The translations under genes were made by a program, and so were the position numbers. From Ferdinandcohnia salidurans (GTDB lineage: Bacteria > Bacillota > Bacilli > Bacillales > Bacillaceae_L), in assembly GCF_042680725.1 (NCBI RefSeq), contig NZ_JBHUEK010000029.1, positions 1-64,000 of the forward strand: 64,000 nucleotides of DNA, in the 5' to 3' direction. The notes beneath the pieces are model-generated. The model was not told the DNA's origin, did not search any database, and saw only the letters and a list, made by a program, of their open reading frames with translations. Position 1 is the stretch's first letter; each line of letters starts with the position of its first letter. Of the stretch, positions 26,668 through 36,092 are shown piece by piece.

Positions 26668-28068
26668 GTGAAAAGAAGAACGGCAGAACCATATAAAATT
26701 AAAGCGGTAGAGCCATTAGCGATGTTAACTTATGCGGAACGAAAAGAGGCGCTAAAGCGGGCAGGCTATAATACGTTTTTGATTGATTCTCAGGATGTCT
26801 ATATTGACCTTCTAACAGATAGCGGGACGAGTGCAATGAGTGACAGGCAATGGGGTGCTCTAATGGTTGGTGACGAAGCCTATGCAGGGAGTAAAAGCTG
26901 GAAGAAACTCGAGCAGGCCGTTAGAGAGATTTATGGATATAAATATGTGTTGCCAACTCACCAGGGACGTGGTGCAGAAAACATTTTATCTCAGCTAAAA
27001 ATAAAACAAGGTGATGTCGTACCAGGGAATATGTATTTTACAACAACACGTGCTCATCAGGAGCTAAATGGGGCACGATTTGTTGATATCATCATTGATG
27101 AAGCACATGATTCAACAACAGAGCATCCTTTTAAAGGGAATGTGGATCTTTCTAAATTAAACTCTCTCATTCAAGAGGTTGGAGCAGAACGGATTCCGTA
27201 TGTTTGCGTGGCGGTAACCGTGAATATGGCTGGTGGACAGCCGGTTAGCATGGAGAACATGAGAGAGGTTTATAACTTGTGTAAAGGCTATGGAATTGAT
27301 GTGATGTTTGATGCCACAAGATGTGTAGAGAATGCCTATTTTATTAAAGAAAGAGAAGCGGGATATGAAAGTCATCGGATTAAGGATATTTTAAAGGAGA
27401 TGTTTTCATATTCAGATGGTTGTACGATGAGTGGTAAAAAAGATTGTTTAGTGAATATTGGCGGCTTTTTGGCAATGAATGATGAGGAGTTATATGCAAG
27501 GTCGCGTGAGTTGGTGGTTGTTTATGAAGGGATGCCATCGTATGGCGGCATGGCGGGACGCGATATGGAAGCGATGGCACAAGGAATCTATGAATCTGTC
27601 GATGACCATTATATCCATCACCGGATAGGGCAGGTCCGTTATCTTGGTCAGCAGTTAATTGAAGCAGGAATACCTGTTGTTCAACCAATTGGAGGCCATG
27701 CTGTTTATTTGGATGCAAGAAAATTTTTATCTCATTTGTACCAAGAAGAGTTTCCTGCACAAGCCTTGGCAGCGGCGCTTTATTTAGATTCGGGTGTTAG
27801 AGCGATGGAGAGAGGGATTGTCTCAGCGGGTCGAAATAAGGAAACGGGAGAACATAACAAACCGAAGTTAGAGCTCGTTCGTTTAACGATACCAAGAAGG
27901 GTCTATACGAATAATCACATGGATGTTGTTGCTGATTCCGTGATTGCACTTTTTGAAAAGAGACATCAGATAAGTGGTTTGCGAATGGATTATGAACCTC
28001 CTACGTTACGATTCTTTAATGCGAGGTTTTCACCACTTTCAAAGGACTTAGAATTGATGCCAGAATAA
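26668..28068 (+). CDS. tpl: Tyrosine phenol-lyase (beta-tyrosinase)
   Basis: This PLP enzyme splits tyrosine to phenol, pyruvate and ammonia. It has the strong TPL signatures IDLLTDSGTSAMSD, PTHQGRGAENIL, GNMYFTTTRAHQ and EMFSYSDGCTMSGKKDCLVN (PLP lysine in SGKKD). The residues that distinguish TPL from tryptophanase are those of TPL: Thr in YFTTTR and Arg in AMERG. The start is GTG 26668 with GGAGG seven bases upstream; an upstream ATG would add 28 unrelated residues. It is a single gene. TPL is uncommon in Bacillaceae, so horizontal gain is possible, though codon use looks normal. Confidence 0.9.
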   Translation: MKRRTAEPYKIKAVEPLAMLTYAERKEALKRAGYNTFLIDSQDVYIDLLTDSGTSAMSDRQWGALMVGDEAYAGSKSWKKLEQAVREIYGYKYVLPTHQGRGAENILSQLKIKQGDVVPGNMYFTTTRAHQELNGARFVDIIIDEAHDSTTEHPFKGNVDLSKLNSLIQEVGAERIPYVCVAVTVNMAGGQPVSMENMREVYNLCKGYGIDVMFDATRCVENAYFIKEREAGYESHRIKDILKEMFSYSDGCTMSGKKDCLVNIGGFLAMNDEELYARSRELVVVYEGMPSYGGMAGRDMEAMAQGIYESVDDHYIHHRIGQVRYLGQQLIEAGIPVVQPIGGHAVYLDARKFLSHLYQEEFPAQALAAALYLDSGVRAMERGIVSAGRNKETGEHNKPKLELVRLTIPRRVYTNNHMDVVADSVIALFEKRHQISGLRMDYEPPTLRFFNARFSPLSKDLELMPE

Positions 28069-28078
28069 TAAAATGAAA

Positions 28079-28116
28079 GCCAGCCCTATCTAGATGTGGG
28101 GCTGGCAATTTTTATT
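28079..28116. terminator. Bidirectional terminator
   Basis: GCCAGCCC pairs with GGGCTGGC, with T-rich sequence after it on the plus strand. Confidence 0.85.
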
Positions 28117-28894
28117 TTCCTTTTACTAGGTAAGGACGGGAATTTTCCCATTTCACCTGAACTGGGAGATTAAAATAGTCTGATAGAGTCTCGCTTGTAA
28201 TGATTTGATCGGTTTGCCCTGAAGAAAATACTTCACCACTTTTTAAAAGCAAAGTTTTCGTAAACACAGGAAGAATTTCTTCCACATGGTGGGTGACATA
28301 TATAATCGTTGGTGCATCTTCTTTGATGGCTAGTCTTTCGATTGAATCTAATAATTGTTCTCTGGCGATAAAATCTAACCCATTGGTAGGTTCGTCCAAA
28401 ATAAGTATGGATGGATCTGCCATTAATGCGCGTGCAATTAATACTCGTTGTTTTTCACCTTGGGACAGGGTCGAATATTCACGGTTTGCATAAGTAAGAC
28501 ATCCAAGTTCCTCAAGAAGTCCCTTTGCCTTTTCTCTCATGTCGTCCGTAGGGGTATCATACAGGCCAATGGATGCAAAAGCTCCACTTAAAACAACCTC
28601 AAACGCATTATCAGTAGGGTAGAACTTTTCCTGTAAGGAAGCAGACACAAAGCCAATTTTCTTCCTGAGCTCCTCACCTAAATAAACCTTACCGAACTTA
28701 AACCCAAGTACAGTCGCATCTCCGCTCGTAGGGAAATTATAGGCGTTGATTAAATCCAATAATGCAGTCTTACCAGAACCATTTAACCCATAAAGCACCC
28801 AGTGCTCGCCTTGTTCTATCTGCCAATTAATATTCTGTAGGATGAGCGCATCATCACGTTGTAGTGTAACATTCATCAAATCTAAAACCACCAT
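28112..28894 (-). CDS. ABC transporter ATPase (YlmA-like)
   Basis: This is a stand-alone ATP-binding subunit: Walker A YGLNGSGKTALLDLI, signature LSQGEKQRVLIARAL, Walker B ILILDEPTNGLDF and the switch His in VTHHVEEI. It resembles Bacillus YlmA and the iron-transport-type ATPases that lack nearby membrane partners. The start is ATG 28894 with GGAGGGATCT in front; an upstream in-frame start has no such site. No permease is adjacent, so its partner or role (for instance ribosome or RNA-related ATPase) is open. Confidence 0.8.
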   Translation of the reverse strand: MVVLDLMNVTLQRDDALILQNINWQIEQGEHWVLYGLNGSGKTALLDLINAYNFPTSGDATVLGFKFGKVYLGEELRKKIGFVSASLQEKFYPTDNAFEVVLSGAFASIGLYDTPTDDMREKAKGLLEELGCLTYANREYSTLSQGEKQRVLIARALMADPSILILDEPTNGLDFIAREQLLDSIERLAIKEDAPTIIYVTHHVEEILPVFTKTLLLKSGEVFSSGQTDQIITSETLSDYFNLPVQVKWENSRPYLVKGK

Positions 28895-29121
28895 AGATCC
28901 CTCCTTGTTTAATAAATTAATAATATCAAATAATTCAGATAAAGGTGTACTAGAAATTAAAAGGAAGCGAAACAAAAGATAGTGGTTTTGGAACCATATA
29001 GGGCGGTTTTAGGTGCTTGAGTAAGCCTGTTAATGCACCCTTTACATAATCTTTACAATGGCTTTACATAGCTTGATTATAATGTAATAGGTTAAAAGTC
29101 TCGGATTTGGGGGTTCTACAT

Positions 29122-30858
29122 ATGGGAATAAAGTTACGAAAGCCAAAAATGCCAGATAAAGAGAGTGATGGTGGAAAACGCATTTTTCAAACGTTTCTTC
29201 AAAAGATTAATTTAAGTGCAAGGTTATTTATCCTGTTTGTTTCTTTACTCGTGATTTCTGTAGTAACGGTTGGAACAATCTCATACATAAAGGCTAAAGA
29301 AATGACAATTGAGTCGATTGAAAATAGATTAGTAAGTGAAGCGGAACTAATGGGATATATTGCAGAAAGTTTAAAATTTGTTTATGTTAGTCAAGATGAT
29401 TATTTTATGCAACAGATAGATGGGAATGTTCGAATGCAGCAGGATAAGCTTGAAGGAGATGGGATGCAGGCGGAATTTTTCTATATTAAAAATGAAGAAG
29501 TCGTGCCTTTCAAGGTGAGTAAAGATGCGCTTCCTGCTATTTCAGAAAAAACAATTACGACACTTATTGATCTCAAAGATGGAGTCATTCATGAGAAAAT
29601 TAATGGCGATGATTACACGATTTCGTTCCATAAGATTGAAGAGATAGGTGGAATTTATGGGATCCTCATCCCGTCGAAATCCTATACAGGTCCGATTAAC
29701 CAAATGGCCTATTTTACATTACTAGTGATGGCAATCAGTATCGTAGTGATGACGGTCGTGATTATCCTATTAGTGCGAACGATTGTAAAACCATTAAGTG
29801 CCTTGCGTAATACGATGAAAGAAGTAAGGGAAGGGAATCTCAAGCACTCCGTTGATATACGTACAACGATTCCTGAAATTACTTCATTGAATAAAAGCTA
29901 TAATGCAATGATTGATCAGATGAGAAGTATGCTTAATGAATTGAAGACCTCAACGAAAGAATTAGAAACGACTGGCGATGAATTAAATGTTTCATCTAGG
30001 GATGCGCTTGAATCTAGTCATCAATTAATCTCGGCGATTGATACAGTAAGACAAGGTGCGGAGCATACTGCAAGCAGCTCTGAGGAAAGTGCTTACGGTT
30101 TTAGGACCATGTCGAATCGGATCGTGGATATTATGAGAAACATGGAAACTGTCATTGATAGCTCAAAGAGTATGAATCTCTCAGCTGGCCGCGGTGAACA
30201 AAATATAGGTCAGTTGATTGCAACGATCCAATCATTTGAAAGTGACTTCAATCGTCTCACAAAAACAATTAGAGAAGTGAAAGAATATTCACTTGAAATT
30301 ACATCGCTTGTGGAATTGGTTACGGATATCGCGAAACAAACAAAACTATTAGCTTTAAATGCGACGATCGAAGCAGCCCGAGCAGGTGATGCGGGGAGAG
30401 GATTTGCTGTCGTGGCACAAGAGGTTCAGAAGCTTGCAGAGCAATCAACGAAAGCAACTGATGAAATTACAAATGCGATTACAAAAATGGAATCTATTAC
30501 AATATTGGCTTCAAAGGAATTTGACCAAATGCTTATTCAGATTAATTCTAACCTCCAATTAGCAAATGACTCCAAAATCTCGATTAATGAGTTAATGCAG
30601 GGGATTTATGAGGTCAGTGGAAACATTGAAACGATGCAGGAAGAAATAACTGGACTCGAGAGTATTGTTCCAGAACTACAGCAATCTGTTACTCAATTCT
30701 CATCTGTGTCACAGGAGACATTAGCGAGCGTCGAAGAAATGTTGGCCTTTAGTGAAAGTCAAATTCAACAAATGGAAAATACAAACGGGGTAGGAAAAAG
30801 ACTGCATACCCTGTCCAAATCACTTTTAGAAATAACCCAACGATTTCACGTCAAATAA
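29122..30858 (+). CDS. Methyl-accepting chemotaxis protein
   Basis: This receptor has a transmembrane helix at residues about 38-60, a small extracellular sensor of roughly 130 residues, a second helix near 200-222 and a HAMP domain. A cytoplasmic signalling hairpin carries LVTDIAKQTKLLALNATIEAARAGDAGRGFAVVAQEVQKLAEQS. It is shorter than the typical 660-residue Bacillus receptor because the sensor is small. The start is ATG 29122 with GGGGG upstream, rather than the overlapping TTG. No other chemotaxis genes are near, so it signals to a Che system elsewhere. Ligand unknown. Confidence 0.9.
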   Translation: MGIKLRKPKMPDKESDGGKRIFQTFLQKINLSARLFILFVSLLVISVVTVGTISYIKAKEMTIESIENRLVSEAELMGYIAESLKFVYVSQDDYFMQQIDGNVRMQQDKLEGDGMQAEFFYIKNEEVVPFKVSKDALPAISEKTITTLIDLKDGVIHEKINGDDYTISFHKIEEIGGIYGILIPSKSYTGPINQMAYFTLLVMAISIVVMTVVIILLVRTIVKPLSALRNTMKEVREGNLKHSVDIRTTIPEITSLNKSYNAMIDQMRSMLNELKTSTKELETTGDELNVSSRDALESSHQLISAIDTVRQGAEHTASSSEESAYGFRTMSNRIVDIMRNMETVIDSSKSMNLSAGRGEQNIGQLIATIQSFESDFNRLTKTIREVKEYSLEITSLVELVTDIAKQTKLLALNATIEAARAGDAGRGFAVVAQEVQKLAEQSTKATDEITNAITKMESITILASKEFDQMLIQINSNLQLANDSKISINELMQGIYEVSGNIETMQEEITGLESIVPELQQSVTQFSSVSQETLASVEEMLAFSESQIQQMENTNGVGKRLHTLSKSLLEITQRFHVK

Positions 30859-30874
30859 GGGAAGTCAATCTCCA

Positions 30875-30913
30875 GGTCACTTTACAAAATTAAATTGTAG
30901 AGTGGCCATTTTT
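30875..30913 (+). terminator. Terminator of the chemoreceptor gene
   Basis: GGTCACTTTACAA pairs with TTGTAGAGTGGCC, followed by ATTTTTG. Confidence 0.8.
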
Positions 30914-30976
30914 GTGATGGCTAAACCTTTTGGGGTATACTTTATGATGGAGATAATTGACAGGGGGGAGTTTAAT

Positions 30977-31963
30977 ATGGCATATAACAAGATTCGGTGG
31001 GGGATTATTGGTTGTGGGAATGTGACGGAAGTAAAGAGTGGTCCAGCATTTCAAAAAATCACAAATTCCGAGTTGGTTGCAGTCATGAGAAGAACAGGTG
31101 AGTTAGCGGAAGATTATGCAAAAAGGCATAATGTATCGAAGTGGTATGATAATGCGGACGAGCTTATCAATGATCCAGAGGTGGATGTAATCTATATCGC
31201 AACTCCGCCGGGATCCCATAAAGAGTATACACTGAAAGCAGCTCAGGCTGGAAAGCCAGTATATGTTGAAAAGCCTATGGCTCGTACTTATGCAGAATGC
31301 CTAGAAATGATTGAGGCATGTAAAGAGGCGAATGTTCCTTTGTATGTCGCTTATTATCGCAGAGCACAAGAGCGGTTTTTGAAAATCAAAGAACTACTGG
31401 ATAACGGTGCAGTGGGGGATATCCGATTTGTGTCAACTACACAATATCGTAAAGCATCAGAAGATCCGAACAACCTTCCATGGCGAGTTCAGCCAGAGTT
31501 ATCAGGTGGTGGCCTGTTCTTTGATTTAGCAAGCCATACTCTTGATATATTAGATTTTTTGGTTGGACCCATTAAAGAGGTACATGGTTTTGCTTCCAAT
31601 CATGGTGGCCTATATCTAGCAGAGGATATTGTAACGGGTACCTATGTATTTGAATCTGGCGTACATGGTGTTGGAAATTGGTGTTTTACAGCATTTCAAA
31701 ATGAAGACGTGAATGAGATTGTGGGTAGCAAAGGAAAAATTACGTTCTCTACTTTCGGAAATGAGCCTGTCGTGTTAACAACTACTAAAGGAACGGAAGA
31801 GTGGAGCTTTAAACGCCCTCAGCATGTACACCAACCATTAGTGGAAACCATTGTTGCTGAATTGACCGGTAAGGGTGTCAACTGCCCAAGCACTGGCGAA
31901 TCAGGAGCTCGAACAAACTGGGTAATGGGAGAAATGGTTAAAGGATATTATTCAAATCAGTAA
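30977..31963 (+). CDS. Gfo/Idh/MocA-family oxidoreductase
   Basis: This NAD(P)-dependent dehydrogenase of sugar or polyol metabolism has the Rossmann motif WGIIGCGNVTEVKSGPA. The EKPMARTYAE motif (catalytic Lys) follows, and the C-terminal half carries LFFDLASHTLDILDFLVG. It is about 328 residues. The start is ATG 30977 with GGGGGGAG upstream; the longer reading has no ribosome-binding site. It is a single gene between terminators, so the substrate cannot be inferred from neighbours. Confidence 0.83.
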   Translation: MAYNKIRWGIIGCGNVTEVKSGPAFQKITNSELVAVMRRTGELAEDYAKRHNVSKWYDNADELINDPEVDVIYIATPPGSHKEYTLKAAQAGKPVYVEKPMARTYAECLEMIEACKEANVPLYVAYYRRAQERFLKIKELLDNGAVGDIRFVSTTQYRKASEDPNNLPWRVQPELSGGGLFFDLASHTLDILDFLVGPIKEVHGFASNHGGLYLAEDIVTGTYVFESGVHGVGNWCFTAFQNEDVNEIVGSKGKITFSTFGNEPVVLTTTKGTEEWSFKRPQHVHQPLVETIVAELTGKGVNCPSTGESGARTNWVMGEMVKGYYSNQ

Positions 31964-31969
31964 AAGTCT

Positions 31970-32014
31970 AGCCCTCGGGAAGTACATATTGCTTCTTCGA
32001 GGGCTTATTTTTTT
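31970..32014 (+). terminator. Terminator of the oxidoreductase gene
   Basis: AGCCCTCGGGAAG pairs with CTTCTTCGAGGGCT, followed by a T run. Confidence 0.88.
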
Positions 32015-32129
32015 GTTGCTAACCACCACTGATTTTACTCGATTTTTGTATTTAACTTTAAATGGAAACAAAAATTAAAAGAATGCTATACTTTAATACA
32101 CTTTTTTTAGCAATATTGTGATAAAATAG

Positions 32130-32156
32130 TTGATATTATTATCAGAATAATATAAG
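32130..32156 (+). promoter_or_regulatory. Possible CodY-like box at the aminotransferase promoter
   Basis: TATTATCAGAATAAT (32137-32151) shares 11 of 15 positions with AATTTTCWGAAAATT. It overlaps a TTGATA...TATAAG promoter candidate with a short 15-bp spacer. CodY control of branched-chain aminotransferases is known in Bacillus, but the match is weak. Confidence 0.35.
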
Positions 32157-32210
32157 ATTTCGATTAATAAAAACTTAAAAGATTTAAATTAAATGAAAGC
32201 TGGGATTAAC

Positions 32211-33284
32211 ATGACGACAGATTTTACAATTGATATCACCCTTACAACTGACAAGAAGGAAATTCCCCCATTCGATCAGTTGGTGTTTGGAACAAGCTTC
32301 ACTGACCATATGTTTATGTGGGATTATACGGAAGGAAAAGGTTGGCACGATGCACGAATTGTACCTTATCAATCGATTCCTTTAGATCCTGCAGCTACTA
32401 TTTTTCACTACGGTCAATCGGTATTTGAAGGATTAAAGGCCTATCGTACAAAGGACGAAGAAATTTTATTGTTCAGACCGGATCAAAACATGAAAAGATT
32501 CAATAAGTCTAACCAGCGTTTGGTCATGCCACAGTTTGACGAAGAATTTGCCATTCAGGCTTTGAAGAAGCTAATTGAAATCGATAGAGACTGGGTGCCA
32601 AATCTTCCGGGTACTTCATTATATATCAGACCATTTATGATTGCTACGGAAGCACATCTTGGCGTTAATCCGGCTAAAAACTATAAATTTATGATTATAT
32701 TATCCCCAGTTGGTTCTTATTATAAAGAAGGTATCAATCCTGTAAAAATTGCAGTAGAAAATAAATATGTTCGTGCAGTTGCAGGTGGTACAGGTGATGC
32801 AAAAACAGCAGGGAACTATGCTGCGAGTTTATTAGCGTCAGAAATTGCAAGTGAAAATGGTTATTCACAAGTATTATGGCTTGATGGTAGAGAGAAACAA
32901 TATATTGAAGAAGTAGGCAGTATGAACATCTTCTTTAAAATCAATGGAGAAGTTGTCACACCAGCATTAAACGGTAGTATTTTAGATGGAATCACTCGTA
33001 AGTCGATTATTGAACTCTTAAAATACTGGAATGTTCCTGTAACTGAACGAAAAATTTCTATTCAAGAGGTTCAACAAGCTTATAACGATGGCGTGCTTGA
33101 AGAAGTCTTTGGAACAGGAACAGCTGCTGTTATTTCACCAGTTGGAGAGCTTTTCTATAATAATGAAAAATCTATTATTAACAATGGTGAAACAGGAGAG
33201 TTATCGAAAAAACTATACGATACGATTACTGGAATCCAAAACGGTACAGTAGAAGATCCGTTTGGCTGGACTGTGAAATTATAA
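32211..33284 (+). CDS. ilvE: Branched-chain amino acid aminotransferase
   Basis: This fold-type IV PLP aminotransferase interconverts Leu/Ile/Val and their 2-oxo acids. The PLP lysine is in TGDAKTAGNYAAS, the substrate loop FHYGQSVFEGLKAYR is present, and GTGTAAVISPVGEL forms the C-terminal cofactor contact. The length of about 357 residues fits the eukaryotic-like Bacillus YwaA/YbgE group. Start choice: ATG 32211 (MTTDFTIDIT) has GGGA before it, while ATG 32193 has nothing recognisable. Confidence 0.9.
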   Translation: MTTDFTIDITLTTDKKEIPPFDQLVFGTSFTDHMFMWDYTEGKGWHDARIVPYQSIPLDPAATIFHYGQSVFEGLKAYRTKDEEILLFRPDQNMKRFNKSNQRLVMPQFDEEFAIQALKKLIEIDRDWVPNLPGTSLYIRPFMIATEAHLGVNPAKNYKFMIILSPVGSYYKEGINPVKIAVENKYVRAVAGGTGDAKTAGNYAASLLASEIASENGYSQVLWLDGREKQYIEEVGSMNIFFKINGEVVTPALNGSILDGITRKSIIELLKYWNVPVTERKISIQEVQQAYNDGVLEEVFGTGTAAVISPVGELFYNNEKSIINNGETGELSKKLYDTITGIQNGTVEDPFGWTVKL

Positions 33285-33290
33285 GGAATA

Positions 33291-33325
33291 AAAAAGTGCT
33301 TACCGATGCGGTAGGCACTTTTTTT
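33291..33325. terminator. Terminator of ilvE
   Basis: AAAAAGTGC...TACC pairs with GGTA...GCACTTTTT. Confidence 0.85.
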
Positions 33326-33367
33326 GCGGCGTGGAAAGGTTCCTTGTCCCAGAAGCACAATGCTATT

Positions 33368-33730
33368 TTAAAAGATAACGAGCCAATAAATATAAGATGC
33401 TACTAACAGACCAGTGTATGCCCACGAAAGCTTACGTTGCCATGTGGCTGGTTGAAAAGTTGTAAATAGAAATGTGATAGGTACTAGTGTCCAAGGTAGT
33501 AAAAGTAATAGACTTAGGAAAATCAATCCGAGGGACATACCGATAGAGCCGACTCCTAATGAAACTTTGGCTAGATAAGCTGACGCTCCTAATCCAAAAG
33601 GAGAGAGAAGAAGCAAGAAATAACTTTTAAGACGGAAGGCTAAGAAAAACGTACTAAGAGATTCTGTTTCAAAAATTCTGAAATTAAAATGTGAGAGTGG
33701 TTCACGAATTTTCTCAGGAACTAATTGCAT
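33368..33730 (-). CDS. Small membrane protein of unknown function
   Basis: About 120 residues with two or three helices (LKSYFLLLLSPFGLGASAYLA, SIGMSLGLIFLSLLLLLPWTLVPITFLF and a C-terminal helix). I do not recognise the family. The start is ATG 33730 (MQLVPEKIREP), eight bases after AGGAGTG; a longer frame to 33901 lacks a site and reads through AT-rich non-coding-like sequence. It is a single gene converging with ilvE. Confidence 0.55.
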   Translation of the reverse strand: MQLVPEKIREPLSHFNFRIFETESLSTFFLAFRLKSYFLLLLSPFGLGASAYLAKVSLGVGSIGMSLGLIFLSLLLLLPWTLVPITFLFTTFQPATWQRKLSWAYTGLLVASYIYWLVIF

Positions 33731-33998
33731 GTTCATCACTCCTAATAGAATGGTATATGAGGTATGTAAAAAAATCCTATATATATAGTATACGAAATAA
33801 ACAGTAAAAAGTTTTACATTTATACAATAATATTCCAAATCGTTAGATTTTTGTGAATGATGACCAAAGTATGATTCAATCTGTCCCACCTCGGTACCCA
33901 TTCAAAAGTCTAAAAAATTTGCTTCAAAACCAACAATATTAAATAATAGAAGTAGTTTAGCAATAAGATAAATGAAACAATAATAGGGGGTACAGACA

Positions 33999-35057
33999 TT
34001 GGAAATAGGAATCAGTACTTTTGTTGAGACAACGCCGGATCCTCGAACTGGTGAGGTCATTAGCCATGCGCAAAGAATTCGCGAAGTGGTTGAGGAAATT
34101 GTTTTAGCCGACCAAGTCGGTCTAGATGTATTCGGTGTGGGGGAGCACCACCGTGAGGATTATGCAGCTTCAGCACCTGCTATTATACTAGCAGCGGCTG
34201 CATCGCAAACAAAGAAAATTCGTCTAACAAGCGCGGTTACCGTACTTTCGTCGGCCGATCCTGTTCGCGTGTTCCAGGATTTTTCAACCGTTGATGCTAT
34301 TTCGAATGGACGAGCTGAAATTATGGCGGGAAGAGGATCTTTCATCGAATCATTCCCTCTATTCGGCTATGATTTAAAGGACTATGATGAGCTCTTTGAA
34401 GAGAAATTAGATCTGCTGCTACATATTCAAAGGTCGGAGAAAGTAACCTGGCAAGGGAAGCACCGACCATCCATTAACAATAGAGGCATCTATCCAAGAC
34501 CTGTTCAAGATCCATTACCAATCTGGATTGGAAGTGGAGGAAACCAAGAATCAGTGGTACGCGCGGGTCTTTTAGGACTACCACTCGTTCTCGCAATTAT
34601 TGGAGGAAGACCTGTTCAATTTGCGCCACTTGCTGAACTATACAAGAGAGCTGTTGCGCATGCAGGACATGATTTTTCAAAATTAGCGATTGCCTCCCAT
34701 TCGCACGGGTTTGTCGGTGAAAGCATGGAAGAAGCTGCGGAAAAGTTCTTCCCATCAACAGCGCAGTCGATGAGTAAATTAGGAAAAGAGCGTGGCTGGG
34801 GGCCATATACCCGGGATACCTTTGACCATGCCCGAAGCTTTGAAGGTGCATTATATGTAGGTGACCCTGAATATGTTGCCAATAAAATCATACACTTACG
34901 TAAAAACGTTGGGGTTACTCGTTTTATGCTTCATTGCCCTGTTGGAACAATGCCGCATAAGGATGTCATGCGCTCAATTGAACTACTAGGGAAAGAAGTA
35001 GCACCACGTGTCAGGGAAGAAGTAGCGAAATGGGAAGCAGAGAACGAAGCGAAATAA
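33999..35057 (+). CDS. Luciferase-like (LLM) flavin-dependent monooxygenase
   Basis: This TIM-barrel flavin monooxygenase starts MEIGISTFVETTPDPRTGE. It has LDVFGVGEHHREDYAASAP, RIRLTSAVTVLSSADPVRVFQDFSTVDA(I)SNGRAE and WIGSGGNQESVVRAG, all typical of the LLM family. The start is TTG 33999 with GGGGG upstream. The next small gene lies 19 bp downstream, so both may be co-transcribed. Substrate unknown; members oxidise aldehydes, alkanesulfonates or other compounds. Confidence 0.85.
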   Translation: MEIGISTFVETTPDPRTGEVISHAQRIREVVEEIVLADQVGLDVFGVGEHHREDYAASAPAIILAAAASQTKKIRLTSAVTVLSSADPVRVFQDFSTVDAISNGRAEIMAGRGSFIESFPLFGYDLKDYDELFEEKLDLLLHIQRSEKVTWQGKHRPSINNRGIYPRPVQDPLPIWIGSGGNQESVVRAGLLGLPLVLAIIGGRPVQFAPLAELYKRAVAHAGHDFSKLAIASHSHGFVGESMEEAAEKFFPSTAQSMSKLGKERGWGPYTRDTFDHARSFEGALYVGDPEYVANKIIHLRKNVGVTRFMLHCPVGTMPHKDVMRSIELLGKEVAPRVREEVAKWEAENEAK

Positions 35058-35076
35058 GAAAATAGAGGAGAAGGTA

Positions 35077-35535
35077 ATGGGGAATCTATCTCATAAACAG
35101 TTAGCAACGGAATGCTTTAATAAAGTGTGGGATCTACTAGAAAATACGAATCGTACAGAATATGAAACAGAGGAAATGATGCATCTAAGTCATGCTTCGT
35201 TTTGGCATTGGACGCAGGTAACAGATCATACCGAACAAAATCGATCAATTGGCTATTGGCAACTTTCACGGGTTTATGCTGTCGTGGAAAATGGAGTTCA
35301 GGCCCTATACTTTGCAAAGCGATGCGTAGAAATCAGTAAGAAGGCAGAGCTAGCACCATTTTATATTGCTTACGCATACGAAGCGTTGGCGAGGTCTTAT
35401 ATCGTTCTAGATGAAATAAGCCAAGCTGAAGAAACCATTATTCAAGTAAAAAAGTACACAGAACTTGTAAAAGTTGAAGAAAGTAAGAAGCTCTTATTGG
35501 CAGATTTAGCAGAACTAATGAATAAAATATCATGA
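35077..35535 (+). CDS. Small helical (TPR-like) protein
   Basis: The 152-residue protein is nearly all helix with tetratricopeptide-like spacing (SHASFWHWTQV, YWQLSRVYAVV, ALYFAKRCVEISKK, YIAYAYEALARSYIVL, AEETIIQVKKY). It looks like a conserved family found beside LLM monooxygenases, though I cannot name it. AGGAGAAGG precedes the ATG. Probably a protein-protein scaffold. Confidence 0.6.
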   Translation: MGNLSHKQLATECFNKVWDLLENTNRTEYETEEMMHLSHASFWHWTQVTDHTEQNRSIGYWQLSRVYAVVENGVQALYFAKRCVEISKKAELAPFYIAYAYEALARSYIVLDEISQAEETIIQVKKYTELVKVEESKKLLLADLAELMNKIS

Positions 35536-35591
35536 CCGGCATGCATAACTTATGTTAAAAATTGGGATATTACTACTTGAGGTGAATAATT

Positions 35592-36008
35592 ATGAAAAAA
35601 ATAGTAATATCCCTGCTTACTCTTGTCATCTTGTTCCCATTCCAAGTCGGTGCACAAGCAAGAGTTGAATGCCCAAGTGTGAGTCTGTTAGAGGATACAT
35701 CAAACACTAATAAAGATGAACTCATCCAGGCATTAGAAACAATCATTCCTCGTACATTTGGCGAAAGTGATTATGGAAATCATTTCTCGGATTGGGAAGT
35801 CGTAACAGCGCAACCTTTAGATGAAAAAGTTGCGAAAGAGTACCAAATGTCTACCAAATATTGTGGACAAGAAGTGGCAGACAAGTCGTGGTTAGTTACA
35901 TTGCATTTTCCAAGATGGGAAGGAAAAAGTGACGTAGCAGCGGATGGCCAAATCTTTGTCTCAAAAAGTAAAGATAATGGTTGGTTTGTCTGGTACAGAA
36001 ATCAATAA
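35592..36008 (+). CDS. Secreted protein of unknown function
   Basis: A signal peptide (residues 1-23, cut near VGAQA/RVE) is followed by about 115 residues. Two Cys (in VECPSV and KYCGQ) could form a disulfide outside the cell. There is no domain that I recognise. AGGTGAATAATT precedes the ATG. It has its own terminator at 36021-36056. Confidence 0.55.
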   Translation: MKKIVISLLTLVILFPFQVGAQARVECPSVSLLEDTSNTNKDELIQALETIIPRTFGESDYGNHFSDWEVVTAQPLDEKVAKEYQMSTKYCGQEVADKSWLVTLHFPRWEGKSDVAADGQIFVSKSKDNGWFVWYRNQ

Positions 36009-36020
36009 AATAACGCAAAC

Positions 36021-36056
36021 AAACGCTTGGAAAAAAATCCAAGCGTTTCGCGTTTT
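36021..36056 (+). terminator. Terminator of the secreted protein gene
   Basis: AAACGCTTGGA pairs with TCCAAGCGTTT, followed by a T-rich run. Confidence 0.8.
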
Positions 36057-36092
36057 TAATATGTGGAAAATAGATTAGTGCGTAAGAGTGAA

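Noticed and set aside
26668..28068. Tryptophanase as the identity of this PLP lyase
   Set aside because: The discriminating residues (Thr in YFTTTR, Arg in AMERG) are those of tyrosine phenol-lyase, and the overall sequence follows TPL.
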